DNA of 64,000 bases from Nitratireductor alexandrii (GTDB lineage: Bacteria > Pseudomonadota > Alphaproteobacteria > Rhizobiales > Rhizobiaceae). The DNA lies in NCBI RefSeq assembly GCF_004000215.1, contig NZ_RBVY01000002.1:310001-374000 (forward strand). Direction: 5' to 3'. The notes under the pieces were generated by a model. The model had not been told where the DNA came from. It ran no database searches and was given only the letters and a program-made list of their open reading frames with translations. The translations under genes and the position numbers were made by a program. Shown piece after piece: positions 18,135-28,325 of the stretch (the stretch's first letter is position 1; each line of letters begins with the position of its first letter).

Positions 18135-18138
<4 letters not shown>
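17371..18138 (+). CDS. ABC transporter ATP-binding protein, LivG family
   Basis: A 255-residue ATPase. Walker A is GPNGAGKSTLLN, the signature region is SLSRGDKRRLEMG (an S-R-G-D variant of LSGGQ, seen in urea/amide-type LivG proteins), and Walker B is LLLLDEPTAGM. The start MSTQNMVLNV at ATG 17371 follows livM by five bases. The next ATPase gene overlaps its stop by four bases (ATGA). Confidence 0.92.
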
Positions 18139-18899
<761 letters not shown>

Positions 18900-18902
18900 G
18901 CC

Positions 18903-18924
18903 CGGCGTGCGGCCGCGCACGCCG
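18903..18924. terminator. Hairpin between converging livF and O-antigen ligase gene
   Basis: CGGCGTGC (18903-18910) pairs with GCACGCCG (18917-18924) around loop GGCCGC. There is no T-run, so termination would be weak or Rho-aided. Confidence 0.45.
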
Positions 18925-18938
18925 CGCCGGTCACGCCG

Positions 18939-20183
18939 TCAGCGGAAAGACGCGTGCGTTCGGCCGGTATAGGCGAGCCGGTATTCGAGCGCGATCGCGC
19001 CCCACACCAGGCCGAGCAGCACGTAAAAATGCCGCCAGTGATCGGTGTCGATCACCGTGCCGAGCAGGACGTGGCCGACGAGGACGACATAGGCGCACAA
19101 AAAATAGGGGTGCCAGGGGCGGTCGCGAAACAGGATGCGCAGGCCGGCCACCAGCGTCCACACGATAAGCATCGCGTAGGCCGCGAAGCCGAGCCAGGAA
19201 TAGGCCAGCAGCGCCTTCAGCCAGATATTGTGCGTGTCCTCGCCGAACGTCTTGCCGAACACCAGCGGCCCGATGCCGAACGGGCTTTCCAGCGCGATCG
19301 AAAACCCGATCGCGTGCCGCGCGAAGCGGCCGAGTCGCGCGCCGTCATAGTCCTGCACCAGCCGGGCGCGATCGGCGAACAGGTCGGCGATCACCGGGAT
19401 CTGCAAGGCGATCACCATGCCAGCGACCAGAAGCGCCAGCGCGATCAGTGCCATGACGATGATCTTGACGCGGAACGCGCCGCTACGGTGGCGTATGAAC
19501 ACCGCCAGGGTGATCAGCATCGCCGAGATCGCGAACAGGCCCCATGCGCCGCGCGAAAAGGACAGGAAAAGGCCGAAGGCGATCACCAGCAGCGGCAGCG
19601 CGTAATAGGGGATGCGCGTCGCCGGGCCGGTCAAAAGCCGATAGAGCAGGTAGATGCCCGGCAAGGTGATGAACGGGCCGAACACGTTCGGATCCTCGAA
19701 CACGCCGGCCGCGCGTTCGAACTTGGTGAACATCTCCGCCCCCGGAAAGGCGTGGAAATAGCCGAGTATGCCGAAAAACGCCGTCGACAGCGCGGCCGCG
19801 ATCCAGGCGTGGAAGACCAGTTGGTAGAGCTCGGGCCGCCGTTCCAGCACCGCGGCGAAGAACACCGAGGTCAGGGCCAGAAACAGCGACACCGCCAGAT
19901 AGAGCGGCGCGTCGTTGAAGGTGTCCATCTGCAGCATGGAGACGACGCCGCCGAGATTGAAGACGATCAGAAGCACCAGAAGCGGCGCCGTGCCGCGCGA
20001 CAGATGCAGGCCGAAAAGCGCCCAGATCGGGATCAAAGCGGCCATGTATAGCTCGTAGGGCGCTGGCTCGCGGATCACGAAGCCCGACAGGAACACGCCC
20101 AGCGCAATCGCGGCCGAGGCCAGCAGCGAAACCAGCTTGGCGTTGATGGCCTGGCGCGGCAGGGAGGGCGCGGCTGCCGTCAA
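18939..20183 (-). CDS. O-antigen ligase / Wzy-type polysaccharide polymerase
   Basis: A 414-residue protein with about eleven predicted membrane helices and a large periplasmic loop, the layout of the Wzy_C / O-antigen ligase superfamily. The conserved segment LFLSFSRGAWGLFAIS lies before the loop, and FGIGPLVFGKTFGEDTHNIWL inside it contains the usual histidine. In an exopolysaccharide cluster the likely job is joining repeat units rather than loading lipid A. Its start overlaps the stop of the priming transferase (ATGA), so the two are co-translated. Confidence 0.8.
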   Translation of the reverse strand: MTAAAPSLPRQAINAKLVSLLASAAIALGVFLSGFVIREPAPYELYMAALIPIWALFGLHLSRGTAPLLVLLIVFNLGGVVSMLQMDTFNDAPLYLAVSLFLALTSVFFAAVLERRPELYQLVFHAWIAAALSTAFFGILGYFHAFPGAEMFTKFERAAGVFEDPNVFGPFITLPGIYLLYRLLTGPATRIPYYALPLLVIAFGLFLSFSRGAWGLFAISAMLITLAVFIRHRSGAFRVKIIVMALIALALLVAGMVIALQIPVIADLFADRARLVQDYDGARLGRFARHAIGFSIALESPFGIGPLVFGKTFGEDTHNIWLKALLAYSWLGFAAYAMLIVWTLVAGLRILFRDRPWHPYFLCAYVVLVGHVLLGTVIDTDHWRHFYVLLGLVWGAIALEYRLAYTGRTHASFR

Positions 20184-21718
20184 TAGGCGGACTCCGTCTT
20201 CAAGAGCCGGATCGGCGTCAGCACCAGAATCTTGAGATCAAACCACAGCGACCAGTTCTCGATGTAATGGAGATCGTATTCGGTGCGCATCTTGATCTTC
20301 TCGTCCGTATCCACCTCGCCGCGCCAGCCATTGATCTGGGCCCAGCCGGTCACGCCCGGCTTGACGCGGTGTCGGGCGAAATAGCCGTCGACCACTTCGT
20401 TGTAGAGCAAATTGTGCGACTGCGCCGCCACCGCGTGCGGGCGCGGGCCCACCAGCGACAGGCTGCCGACCAGCGCGTTGAAGAACTGGGGCAATTCGTC
20501 GATCGAGGTCTTGCGGATGATGCGGCCGACGCGCGTCACGCGCGGGTCGTCCTTGGTCACCGCCTTTTTCGCCGTCGGGTCGCATTGCTCGGAATACATC
20601 GAGCGGAACTTCAGCACCTCGATGACCTCGTTGTTGAAGCCGTGCCGTTTTTGCCGGAACAGCACCGGCCCCTTGCTGTCCAGCTTGATGGCGATCGCGG
20701 TCGCGATCATCACCGGGGCGAACAGCACGATGCCGAACAGCGAAAACACGATGTCGAAAATCCGCTTGGCGACAGAGTCCCAGTCGTTGATCGGCTTGTC
20801 GAAAATGTCGAGCAGCGGCACCGAGCCGATGAAGGAATAGGAGCGCGGCTGGAAACGCAGCGCGCTCGAATGCGCCGACAGGCGGATGTCGACCGGCAGC
20901 ACCCAAAGCCGCTTGAGCATCGACAGAACCCGCGCTTCGGCCGAGATCGGCAGCGAGACGATCAGCATGTCGATTCTGGCGATGCGGGCGAATTCGAGCA
21001 GTTCCGAAACCGTGCCGAGCTTGGGATAGCCGGCCACGATCGGCGGCGAGCGCTTGTCGTCGCGATCGTCGAAAATCCCGCAAATGCGGATATCGTTGTA
21101 GGGCTGGCGCTCGAGCGAGCGGATCAGGCTTTCGGCGGCGGCCCCACCGCCGACAATGACGGCGCGGCGCTCCATCGTGCCGTTGCGTGCCCAGCGGCGG
21201 ATCAGTCGCGACATGACGAAGCGCAGCGCGAGGACGCCGAGCAGCCCGCTGAGATACCAGCCTGCGAACCACAGCCGCGAGAACTCGGCGGAATTTTTCA
21301 TGAAAAAGCCGGCGAGCGCCATCAGCGCGAAGGTCGCCGACCAGACCAGCGCGATACGTCCGGCAAAGCGCAACGGCGCGCGCAGGGCGCCGATATGATA
21401 GGCGTGCGCGAATTCTAAAAGCACCACCGCGCCCAGCGACCCGGCCGGGATCGCAACCGCGTATTCCCAGTAGAGATGGGTCTGCGGACCGACGTAATAA
21501 AGATACATCAGCGCGCCGGCGAGCGCGAAAACGGCGAACTCGGACAGTCTGAGCATGCCCATGACCATCACCGGCGACAACGTGTCGCGCCGGTACTGGC
21601 TGGCGATATTGCGCGCCATCGGGCCCAGCGTGCCGGCCGTCTGATGGGCCGTGCCCTCGTCCTCGAATTGCCGGACCGCCTCGAGCGTGTATCTCAGTTC
21701 TGGGTCGATCTTGTTCAT
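20180..21718 (-). CDS. Undecaprenyl-phosphate sugar phosphotransferase (WcaJ/ExoY-type priming enzyme)
   Basis: Starts exopolysaccharide synthesis by moving a sugar-1-phosphate, often glucose, to undecaprenyl phosphate. The 512 residues hold four N-terminal helices, a CoA-binding_3/Rossmann part (VIVGGGAAAESLIRSLERQ), one more helix, and the catalytic bacterial sugar transferase domain with KRIFDIVFSLFG, LKFRSMYSEQ, SIDELPQFFNALVG and LVGPRPHA. ATG 21718 follows GGAAGG at good distance and is preferred over GTG 21733. It overlaps the ligase/polymerase gene. Confidence 0.92.
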   Translation of the reverse strand: MNKIDPELRYTLEAVRQFEDEGTAHQTAGTLGPMARNIASQYRRDTLSPVMVMGMLRLSEFAVFALAGALMYLYYVGPQTHLYWEYAVAIPAGSLGAVVLLEFAHAYHIGALRAPLRFAGRIALVWSATFALMALAGFFMKNSAEFSRLWFAGWYLSGLLGVLALRFVMSRLIRRWARNGTMERRAVIVGGGAAAESLIRSLERQPYNDIRICGIFDDRDDKRSPPIVAGYPKLGTVSELLEFARIARIDMLIVSLPISAEARVLSMLKRLWVLPVDIRLSAHSSALRFQPRSYSFIGSVPLLDIFDKPINDWDSVAKRIFDIVFSLFGIVLFAPVMIATAIAIKLDSKGPVLFRQKRHGFNNEVIEVLKFRSMYSEQCDPTAKKAVTKDDPRVTRVGRIIRKTSIDELPQFFNALVGSLSLVGPRPHAVAAQSHNLLYNEVVDGYFARHRVKPGVTGWAQINGWRGEVDTDEKIKMRTEYDLHYIENWSLWFDLKILVLTPIRLLKTESAY

Positions 21719-21794
21719 GCCAACGCCTTCCACGCCGCAACGGGTCTAGCAGGAAGCTGCTAAGATTCCCTTGATGGGGCCGTCGGCATTGGCG

Positions 21795-22940
21795 TTATCT
21801 GCGGTAGCGGACGCGTGCGACCGTGTCCTCGTAGATTGCCTCGATGCGCGTGGCCATCGCGTCGGCGCTGAAATTTTCTGTCATGAAGGCGCGCCCGGGC
21901 ATCGAGGCCGCATAGGCGTCCTCGTCGGCGAGCGCCTCGGCCATCTTGGCGGCGATCGCGGCCGCATCCGGCTCGACAAGTGCGTTGGACGCGGTGGCGA
22001 AAATCTCGGGGATGCCGCCGACCGCGCTGGCGATCATCGGCCGGCCGGCGCCGAGTGCCTCGATCACGATATAGGGCATTGCCTCCGCACGCGACGGCAC
22101 CACGACGATGCGCGCGCGCGTGAAAGCCTGACGAGCCGGCATCGGCATCTCGAAGCGGATCCGTTCGCCCAGCCCGAGCGCGCCGGCCTGGGCGATGTAG
22201 CGTTCGCGATCCTCGCCGTCGCCGACCATCACCGCGCTCACCGGGCGTTGCAGCGTGTGTTGCGCGCGCGCCAACGCGTCGATGAAGATGTCGGGACCCT
22301 TCAGGTCGCGCATCATGCCGATATAGAGGAAGTCGGCGGCCTGTTGATCGGTCGCCACCGGCTCGAATTCTTCGGCGCGAATGCCGTTATAGACGACGTG
22401 ATGGGGCGCTTTCGGCTCGCCGATCTTGCGCCGGAACATGGCGCGCTCCTGCTGCGACACGAACAGGATATGATCGGAAAACCGGTCCATCAGTCGCTCC
22501 AAACCAAAGAAGAAGCGGCCCGTCAGGGCCGTTTCGTCGTAGTGGAGACTGCCGCCATGCGGCGAATAGAGGCGGGCTACGCGAGACCCAGAAACCCGCA
22601 ACAATGAGCCGAACATGCGCGCGTAGACGCCACCTTTGGCGCCGTGCCCGTGCAGGATGTCCGGCCGCAATTTCTTGATCAGTCCAAAAGTCCGAAATGC
22701 GGACACGATGTCGCCCGGTCCGATATGGCGCTGCATGGGGGTGCGCGCCACGCCCAGCGCGAGCTCGGGCTCGAGCTCGGCCAACAGGCGGTTTTCGAAA
22801 TCGCCGCCCGTCGAGGAATCGCACACCACCCCGACCTCATGTCCCGCCGCCGTCTGCGCCTGGCTCAGGTCGCGCACATGGCGGAAAATACCGCCGACAG
22901 GGGAGCGGAAGCAATGAACGATGCGCAGGCTTTGTGTCAC
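21795..22940 (-). CDS. Glycosyltransferase family 4 protein
   Basis: A 381-residue GT-B glycosyltransferase. The N-terminal Rossmann half begins LRIVHCFRSPVGGIFRHVRD (the glycine-rich acceptor loop), and the C-terminal GT4 domain shows GDGEDRERYIAQA, the segment VVPSRAEAMPYIVIEALGAG with the donor-binding E-x7-E pattern, and AVGGIPEIF. It probably adds a sugar to the lipid-linked repeat unit. Donor and acceptor cannot be read from the sequence. Confidence 0.9.
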   Translation of the reverse strand: MTQSLRIVHCFRSPVGGIFRHVRDLSQAQTAAGHEVGVVCDSSTGGDFENRLLAELEPELALGVARTPMQRHIGPGDIVSAFRTFGLIKKLRPDILHGHGAKGGVYARMFGSLLRVSGSRVARLYSPHGGSLHYDETALTGRFFFGLERLMDRFSDHILFVSQQERAMFRRKIGEPKAPHHVVYNGIRAEEFEPVATDQQAADFLYIGMMRDLKGPDIFIDALARAQHTLQRPVSAVMVGDGEDRERYIAQAGALGLGERIRFEMPMPARQAFTRARIVVVPSRAEAMPYIVIEALGAGRPMIASAVGGIPEIFATASNALVEPDAAAIAAKMAEALADEDAYAASMPGRAFMTENFSADAMATRIEAIYEDTVARVRYRR

Positions 22941-22961
22941 GGAATACGAGGCCGTTGCGCG

Positions 22962-23525
22962 TTAGAACAGGCGTTCGCGGACATAGATCGTGTCTCCCGG
23001 CAGCACCGGGTCGGAGGTTAGAACGCGCCCGGTCATCACCTTGCCGTTGATGTCGCGCGTGATATCGACGCCGCCCTGATTGGCTCTGGCGGTAAAGCCG
23101 CCGGCCGCCGCTATCGCCTTTTGCGCCGTCATGCCCGGCACGTAGGAATACTGGCCGGCCGCGCCGACCTCGCCCATCACGAACACCGGGCGATAGCGGT
23201 CGATCTCGACAGACACGTCGGGGTCGCGCAGATAGCCGTCGCGCAGCTTGCCGGCGATCTGCCGCTCGATCGCGCTGGCCGATTGTCCGCGCGCGGCGAC
23301 GGCGCCGACAAGCGGGAAGGCGATATAGCCGGCCTGGTCGACGCTGTAGACGTTGCTTAGGCTTTCCTGCTCGAAAACCGTAATGCGCACGCGGTCGCCC
23401 GAATCCAGCACGTAGGGCTTGGTCAGTGCGGCGTGGAAGGCCGGCGGAGCCGGACGATAGCCGGAACACCCCGCCGCTGTCGCGAGCGCGAGAAGGGCAA
23501 CCGAAATGACGAGCCGGCGTTTCAT
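22962..23525 (-). CDS. Polysaccharide biosynthesis/export lipoprotein (Wza/KpsD type, short)
   Basis: A 187-residue outer membrane export protein. The signal peptide ends ALATAAGC, a lipobox. The poly-export domain follows (KPYVLDSGDRVRITVFEQES, YIAFPLVGAVAARGQSASAI) and one SLBB domain (PVFVMGEVGAAGQYSYVPG). It lacks the second SLBB domain and C-terminal helix of full Wza, as is common for rhizobial ExoF-like and short forms. It is first of the minus-strand polysaccharide genes and divergent from the chain-length gene. Confidence 0.88.
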   Translation of the reverse strand: MKRRLVISVALLALATAAGCSGYRPAPPAFHAALTKPYVLDSGDRVRITVFEQESLSNVYSVDQAGYIAFPLVGAVAARGQSASAIERQIAGKLRDGYLRDPDVSVEIDRYRPVFVMGEVGAAGQYSYVPGMTAQKAIAAAGGFTARANQGGVDITRDINGKVMTGRVLTSDPVLPGDTIYVRERLF

Positions 23526-23728
23526 GATCCGCTACGCACCTTTGATTGACACAGGCGGCCGCCAGGGGAGGCCGACATCGCGCTTGTTATCCACCTGTTA
23601 GGGTTAATGCCCGGTAAAGGGCCGGCGCGAAGACGGTCGAGACAGTTCTTTCAGCCGGCACTGGTTTCTTAACCTGCCGGTTACCATAGGCGTTTACTTT
23701 TGCCCGCAGAAAACTCGGAGTTTTGCCG

Positions 23729-25930
23729 ATGGCCGGCGTGCGCAATCCCGACCAGGACCTTGATATCGACATTGCCGCTTTGTTTGCGGGACTTGCCGGC
23801 AACTGGCTGCGCATTCTGGTCGTTGCGCTGGGCGTGACGGCGGTTGCGTTCATGCTGGCCTCGATGGCCACCCGCCACTACAAGGCAGAAACCCGCATTT
23901 TGATTGAGACGCGGGAATCGGTGTTCACCCGGCCCGAAACCCAGCGCGACGCCGATCCCATCCTCGACGAACAGGGCGTGACCAGCCAGGTGGAGGTGAT
24001 TTCCTCCACCGACATTCTCACGAAGGTCGCCCGTCAGCTCGACCTGGCGGCGCTGCCCGAGTTCGAAGCCGACGGCCAGGTATCGCTCGTCGACAGGCTG
24101 ATGATCCTGACCGGGCTGCGCGGCGATCCCGTCGCGCTGCCGCCAGAGGAGCGCGTGCTCAAGGTTTTTCGCGAAAAGCTCAATATCTATCGTGTGGAAA
24201 GCTCGCGCGTCATCGTCGTCGAGTTCTCCTCCGAGGACCGCGAACTGGCCGCTGCCGTGCCCAATGCGATCGCCGACGCCTATATCCAGCTGCAGCGTGA
24301 TGCCAAGCAGCAATCCAATGCCGACGCAACCGAATGGCTGGAGCCGGAAATCGCCGATCTGCGCGCCAAGGTGAAGGAGGCGGAAAGCAAGGTCGCCAAT
24401 TTCCGCGCCCAGTCCGACCTGCTTGTCGGGGGCAACAATTCCATGCTTGCCACCCAGCAGCTTTCGGAGCTGTCCAGCGAATTGTCGCGCGTGCGCGCCA
24501 ACCGCGCCTCGACCGAAGCGACGGCGCGTTCGATGCGCGAGGCGCTTTCGCAGGGCGCTTCGATCGACGCTCTTCCCGACGTGCTGGCCTCGCCGCTGAT
24601 CCAGCGCCTTCGCGAGAACCAGGTTCAACTCAAGGCCGATATCGCCGACCTGTCGGCCAGCCTGCTCGACAATCATCCGCGCATTCGCGCGCTGCGCTCG
24701 CAATTGGCCGACCTCGACCGCCAGCTCCGCGCGGAGGCCCAAAAAATCCAGTCCAGCCTGGAAACCGAGGCCGAATCCGCGCGTTTGCGCGAGCGCGAAT
24801 TGGTCGCCGAGCTCAACAAGCTCAAGGCCGAATCCGCCCGCGTGGGTGAGCAGGAAGTCGAATTGCGCGCCCTGGAGCGCGAGGCGGCCGCACAGCGCGA
24901 TCTGCTGGAATCCTACCTGTCGCGCTACCGCGAGGCGCTCTCGCGCAAGGACCGCAACTACCTGCCAGCCGATGCCCGCATCTTCTCGCGCGCCACCGTG
25001 CCGGGCGAACCCTATTTCCCCAAAGTGCTGCCGATCTCCGGTGCGGCATTCGCCGCCGCACTCATCCTGATGGCAGTCGCGACCCTGCTTGCGGAACTGT
25101 TCAGCGGTCGCGCGCTGCGTCCCGCGCAGCGTTATGACGGTGTGCCGTCAAATGTCGTCATGCCGCGCGACCAAGCCGACGAGGCCGAAGCCGAAACCGC
25201 CCGGCGGCAGGCCGCCACCGAGGTGGCCGCGCGCGCCGAAGTCGAACAGGCCGATGCCGACGAAAATCTTGTCGAAGACGACACCGGCGTCGAGGCGGCG
25301 GCCGCCGCGCCGATGCCGGTTTTCACCCGTGGCCAGATCACCATCGAGGCGGCAGCGGAAAAGCTCATCGCAGGGGGCGCGTCGCGGGCCCTGTTCATCT
25401 CTCCGGAAGGCGACGAGGGGGCGGCGTCGGCCGTGATGGTCGCGCGCGAGGTGGCCGACGCCGGATTGCGTGCGCTGTTGCTCGACCTGACGGAAACCGG
25501 CGCGGCATCGTTTCCGATGCTGGAGAGCGCGCGGCTGCCGGGGATAACCGACCTGTTGTGCTCGAAGGCGCAGTTCACCGACGTCATCCATCCCGACCAC
25601 TATTCGGAGTGCCATGTGATCCCAAGCGGCACTGCCGATCCCGCCCTTGCCATGCGGGCGGCGGACCGCCTGCCGATCATCATGGAATCGCTGACCACCG
25701 CCTACGACATGGTGATCGTGGAATGCGGACCGGCGGACGCGGCCGGCATCGGCCGGCTGATCGACGGGGCGAGCGAGGTTTTCGTCTCCGTGATCGAGGA
25801 AGACGACGAGGCGATTTCCACCACCACCACCGATCTGCACTCCAGCGGCTTCTCCGACGCCATGCTCGTCACTCCGGTGGGGTATGTTCCGCCTTACGCG
25901 CCGGAGCCGGGCCGTCGGTCCGCGGCCTGA
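23729..25930 (+). CDS. Wzz/GumC-type chain-length protein with degenerate BY-kinase domain
   Basis: A 733-residue polysaccharide co-polymerase: an N-terminal helix (WLRILVVALGVTAVAFML), a Wzz domain, long periplasmic coiled coils, a PNRW-like region, a second helix near 434-456, and a cytoplasmic P-loop-like fold. In that fold the Walker A site reads SPEGDEGAAS (558-567) and lacks the GK[ST] needed for ATP, and Walker B reads VIVECGP instead of VIVDxPP. The tail has two tyrosines but no Tyr cluster. It is therefore probably not an active tyrosine kinase. ATG 23729 is eight bases after GGAG. Confidence 0.88.
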   Translation: MAGVRNPDQDLDIDIAALFAGLAGNWLRILVVALGVTAVAFMLASMATRHYKAETRILIETRESVFTRPETQRDADPILDEQGVTSQVEVISSTDILTKVARQLDLAALPEFEADGQVSLVDRLMILTGLRGDPVALPPEERVLKVFREKLNIYRVESSRVIVVEFSSEDRELAAAVPNAIADAYIQLQRDAKQQSNADATEWLEPEIADLRAKVKEAESKVANFRAQSDLLVGGNNSMLATQQLSELSSELSRVRANRASTEATARSMREALSQGASIDALPDVLASPLIQRLRENQVQLKADIADLSASLLDNHPRIRALRSQLADLDRQLRAEAQKIQSSLETEAESARLRERELVAELNKLKAESARVGEQEVELRALEREAAAQRDLLESYLSRYREALSRKDRNYLPADARIFSRATVPGEPYFPKVLPISGAAFAAALILMAVATLLAELFSGRALRPAQRYDGVPSNVVMPRDQADEAEAETARRQAATEVAARAEVEQADADENLVEDDTGVEAAAAAPMPVFTRGQITIEAAAEKLIAGGASRALFISPEGDEGAASAVMVAREVADAGLRALLLDLTETGAASFPMLESARLPGITDLLCSKAQFTDVIHPDHYSECHVIPSGTADPALAMRAADRLPIIMESLTTAYDMVIVECGPADAAGIGRLIDGASEVFVSVIEEDDEAISTTTTDLHSSGFSDAMLVTPVGYVPPYAPEPGRRSAA

Positions 25931-25944
25931 TCGAACCGGCGAAA

Positions 25945-27168
25945 TCAGGTTTCGCGGCTGCCGCGTGTTGCCCGGCGCGCCCGCTTGACGGCCTCCCAAA
26001 GAAGAGGGGTGGCTTTCACCCGTCGCTTTACCAGCGCGGCGGTGCGGCGCGACAGAGCGCTTGCGCGACCCTTGAGCGTTAGCGGGAGGACGATGTCGAC
26101 GTGGTGGGTCTCGATATCGCACCACAACCGCTTGTAGGTTTCGTCGCCGACGCTGAAATCGTAGATCGCCAGACCCTGCTCGCATGCCTCGCGGATATTG
26201 TCGAAAAACAGGAACTCGCCCGGACTGGCGAAGGCGAGTTCGTCGCCGGCGATCGCTCCGAACTCGCAAATGACGCTGTCGGCGCTGATGCTCGAACCCG
26301 TCACCGCGCGCAGCAGGCCGCCGACTTCAAGCCCGTGCAGCACAAAGGCGGGGGCGGCCTTGTGTGCCTCGGATCCGAACAGCTCGCGGAAGAAGTCCTG
26401 GACCGGTGTCCCGTCAAAGACGTTCTTGATACCCATGGTGGCGAAACGCTCGGCCTTCATGGCGAAAAACGCATCGAGCAGGCGTTCGCTCTCGAGCCGG
26501 TTTTCGGCGCGCAGGCGGCGAAACCCGCCGGCCGCCTCGAACTTGCGGGTTTGCGAGCGGTGTTTCTTGCGTTTGCGCTTGCCGCTGGCACGAGCCAACA
26601 CCGCCTCGAATCCGCCGGTGAGATCGACGGCCAGCGCCGGATTGGGGCTTTGCGCGCCGCCAAGACGACTTAACGGGTTCGGGCTGCCGCGAAACACGCT
26701 GATCAGGCGTTCGAAGACGAGCAGGTCGATATCGGGCCGCGCGGCCCGGATCGACCGGATGAGGGTTTTGATGTCGCCCGGGCCTATGTCGGCGGCCGCG
26801 GCCGGCACAACGGGCGAAAAATTGCCGTTGGCATGGGTGCCGCCGACGAGGCAGGCCATCTTGGCGGAGCCGTGCGCCACGACTTCCAGCGCCACGGCGA
26901 AGACCGGTCGGTGCCGGCGCGACAAAGTCGCGACGACGATGTCGGCGTTGCAGTGCCGGGCCCAGCACGCGACCCATTGCGCGCTCTGGGCGGGCGCGAA
27001 GACGCAATCGCGGCACAGGGCGGCATAGGCCGTCAGCGCGGCCTCGCCCTGCAGACAGGTCGCCTGCAGGACATCGCGGCCGGAATAAGCTGCGCGGCCC
27101 GCTTGCGTGGCGTGGCGGTGCGTCTGCGGTGCCGTTCGCGTCGTCACGGGGCTCCTTGCGTCAACCAT
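25945..27168 (-). CDS. CelD/BcsL-family GNAT acyltransferase
   Basis: A 407-residue protein with the double-GNAT fold seen in CelD/BcsL-like acetyltransferases of cellulose and exopolysaccharide clusters. Recognisable are a basic run SGKRKRKKHRSQTRKFEAAG near the middle and the C-terminal ending EFLFFDNIREACEQGLAIYD then FSVGDETYKRLWCD. It probably acylates the polysaccharide or a precursor. It lies between the chain-length gene (convergent) and the deacetylase (divergent), which supports a surface-sugar role. Confidence 0.8.
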   Translation of the reverse strand: MVDARSPVTTRTAPQTHRHATQAGRAAYSGRDVLQATCLQGEAALTAYAALCRDCVFAPAQSAQWVACWARHCNADIVVATLSRRHRPVFAVALEVVAHGSAKMACLVGGTHANGNFSPVVPAAAADIGPGDIKTLIRSIRAARPDIDLLVFERLISVFRGSPNPLSRLGGAQSPNPALAVDLTGGFEAVLARASGKRKRKKHRSQTRKFEAAGGFRRLRAENRLESERLLDAFFAMKAERFATMGIKNVFDGTPVQDFFRELFGSEAHKAAPAFVLHGLEVGGLLRAVTGSSISADSVICEFGAIAGDELAFASPGEFLFFDNIREACEQGLAIYDFSVGDETYKRLWCDIETHHVDIVLPLTLKGRASALSRRTAALVKRRVKATPLLWEAVKRARRATRGSRET

Positions 27169-27260
27169 ACCTTTAACCTTCGGGTGTAGACCTCGAACGG
27201 TAACAGGGCCGAACGGGCCTTTCGGCCGATGCGCCGAACCTAACCGACAATGGTGAAGGA

Positions 27261-28319
27261 ATGATCGACAGGGGGGAATTGCTGCGCAAACTGGCCCTGA
27301 ACGTGGCGCGCTTCAGCCTCCTGGGGCCCATTGCCGGCGGTTTCTATCGCGGTGTCGGTGCCATTTTGATGCTGCATCGGGTCACGGAGGCGACGGGCGA
27401 GGTGATCGGCGCCAACCGCCATCTGACGGTTTCGCCGCATTTCCTCGACGCACTTCTGGCCGAGGTGGGCCGTCTCGGCTACCGGTTCGTGACGATGGAC
27501 GAGGCGGTCGATCGGCTGGCTTCGCGCGCAAGCGGCGAGCCTTTCGTCACCGTCACCGCAGACGATGCCTATCGCGACAACGTGCAGGAGGCACTTCCGG
27601 TGCTGGAAAAGCACGAAGCGCCGATCACGATCTATGTCGCGCCCGCACTGATCGAGGGCCGGGCGCTGTTGTGGTGGGACGTTCTGGAACGGATCGTGTC
27701 GTGCCGCGACACGGTCTATCTGTCGACGGCGAGCGGCAAGGTGGCGCTCGACTGTTCCACCCCGGCCGGCAAGCTGAACGCCAACAACGCCATTCACGAT
27801 TATCTGACGCGCGAGGTGCCGGAGGAACACCAGCGCGCGGTCATCCGCGATCTGGCGCTCGCGGCCGGGGTCGATCCCGAGGGGCCGAACCGGGAAACGC
27901 TGATGAACTGGGACGAGATCCGCGCCGCGGCCGCCCATCCGCTGGTCACGATCGGTTCGCATACCGTGCATCATTACAATCTGCGGCGGCTCGACGAAGA
28001 CAAGGCCCGCCGCGAGATCGTCGATGCCGGGGGCATTCTGGAGATCGAGCTCGGGGCGCGTCCCCGGCACATGGCCTATCCCTACGGCTATGTCTCTGCG
28101 GTCGGCGCACGCGAGGTCGCGCTGGCGCGGGAGGCCGGCTACGCCTCGGCCGTCACCACGCGCCACGGCATGGTGCAAACCGAGCACGCCCGTCACCTTC
28201 ACTCGCTGCCGCGCATCTCGATCAACGGGCGCTATCAGCGCGTGGCGCATGTGCGCACCATGCTGTCGGGCATCACCACGCCGATCGCCAATCGCGGCCG
28301 CCGGGTCGTGACCCTGTGA
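27261..28319 (+). CDS. Polysaccharide deacetylase family protein (NodB fold)
   Basis: A 352-residue carbohydrate esterase family 4-like protein. NodB motif 1 appears as TVTADDAYRDN (normally TFDDGYxxN): both Asp residues remain, but Phe and Gly are each replaced by Ala. Motif 2, GSHTVHHYNL, keeps the metal-binding histidines and RHMAYPYGY matches motif 3. There is a hydrophobic N-terminal stretch but no clear signal peptide. The AAGGA before ATG 27261 is too close to be ideal. It probably de-N-acetylates the polymer or a lipid-linked sugar. Confidence 0.85.
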   Translation: MIDRGELLRKLALNVARFSLLGPIAGGFYRGVGAILMLHRVTEATGEVIGANRHLTVSPHFLDALLAEVGRLGYRFVTMDEAVDRLASRASGEPFVTVTADDAYRDNVQEALPVLEKHEAPITIYVAPALIEGRALLWWDVLERIVSCRDTVYLSTASGKVALDCSTPAGKLNANNAIHDYLTREVPEEHQRAVIRDLALAAGVDPEGPNRETLMNWDEIRAAAAHPLVTIGSHTVHHYNLRRLDEDKARREIVDAGGILEIELGARPRHMAYPYGYVSAVGAREVALAREAGYASAVTTRHGMVQTEHARHLHSLPRISINGRYQRVAHVRTMLSGITTPIANRGRRVVTL

Positions 28320-28325
28320 ACCGTC

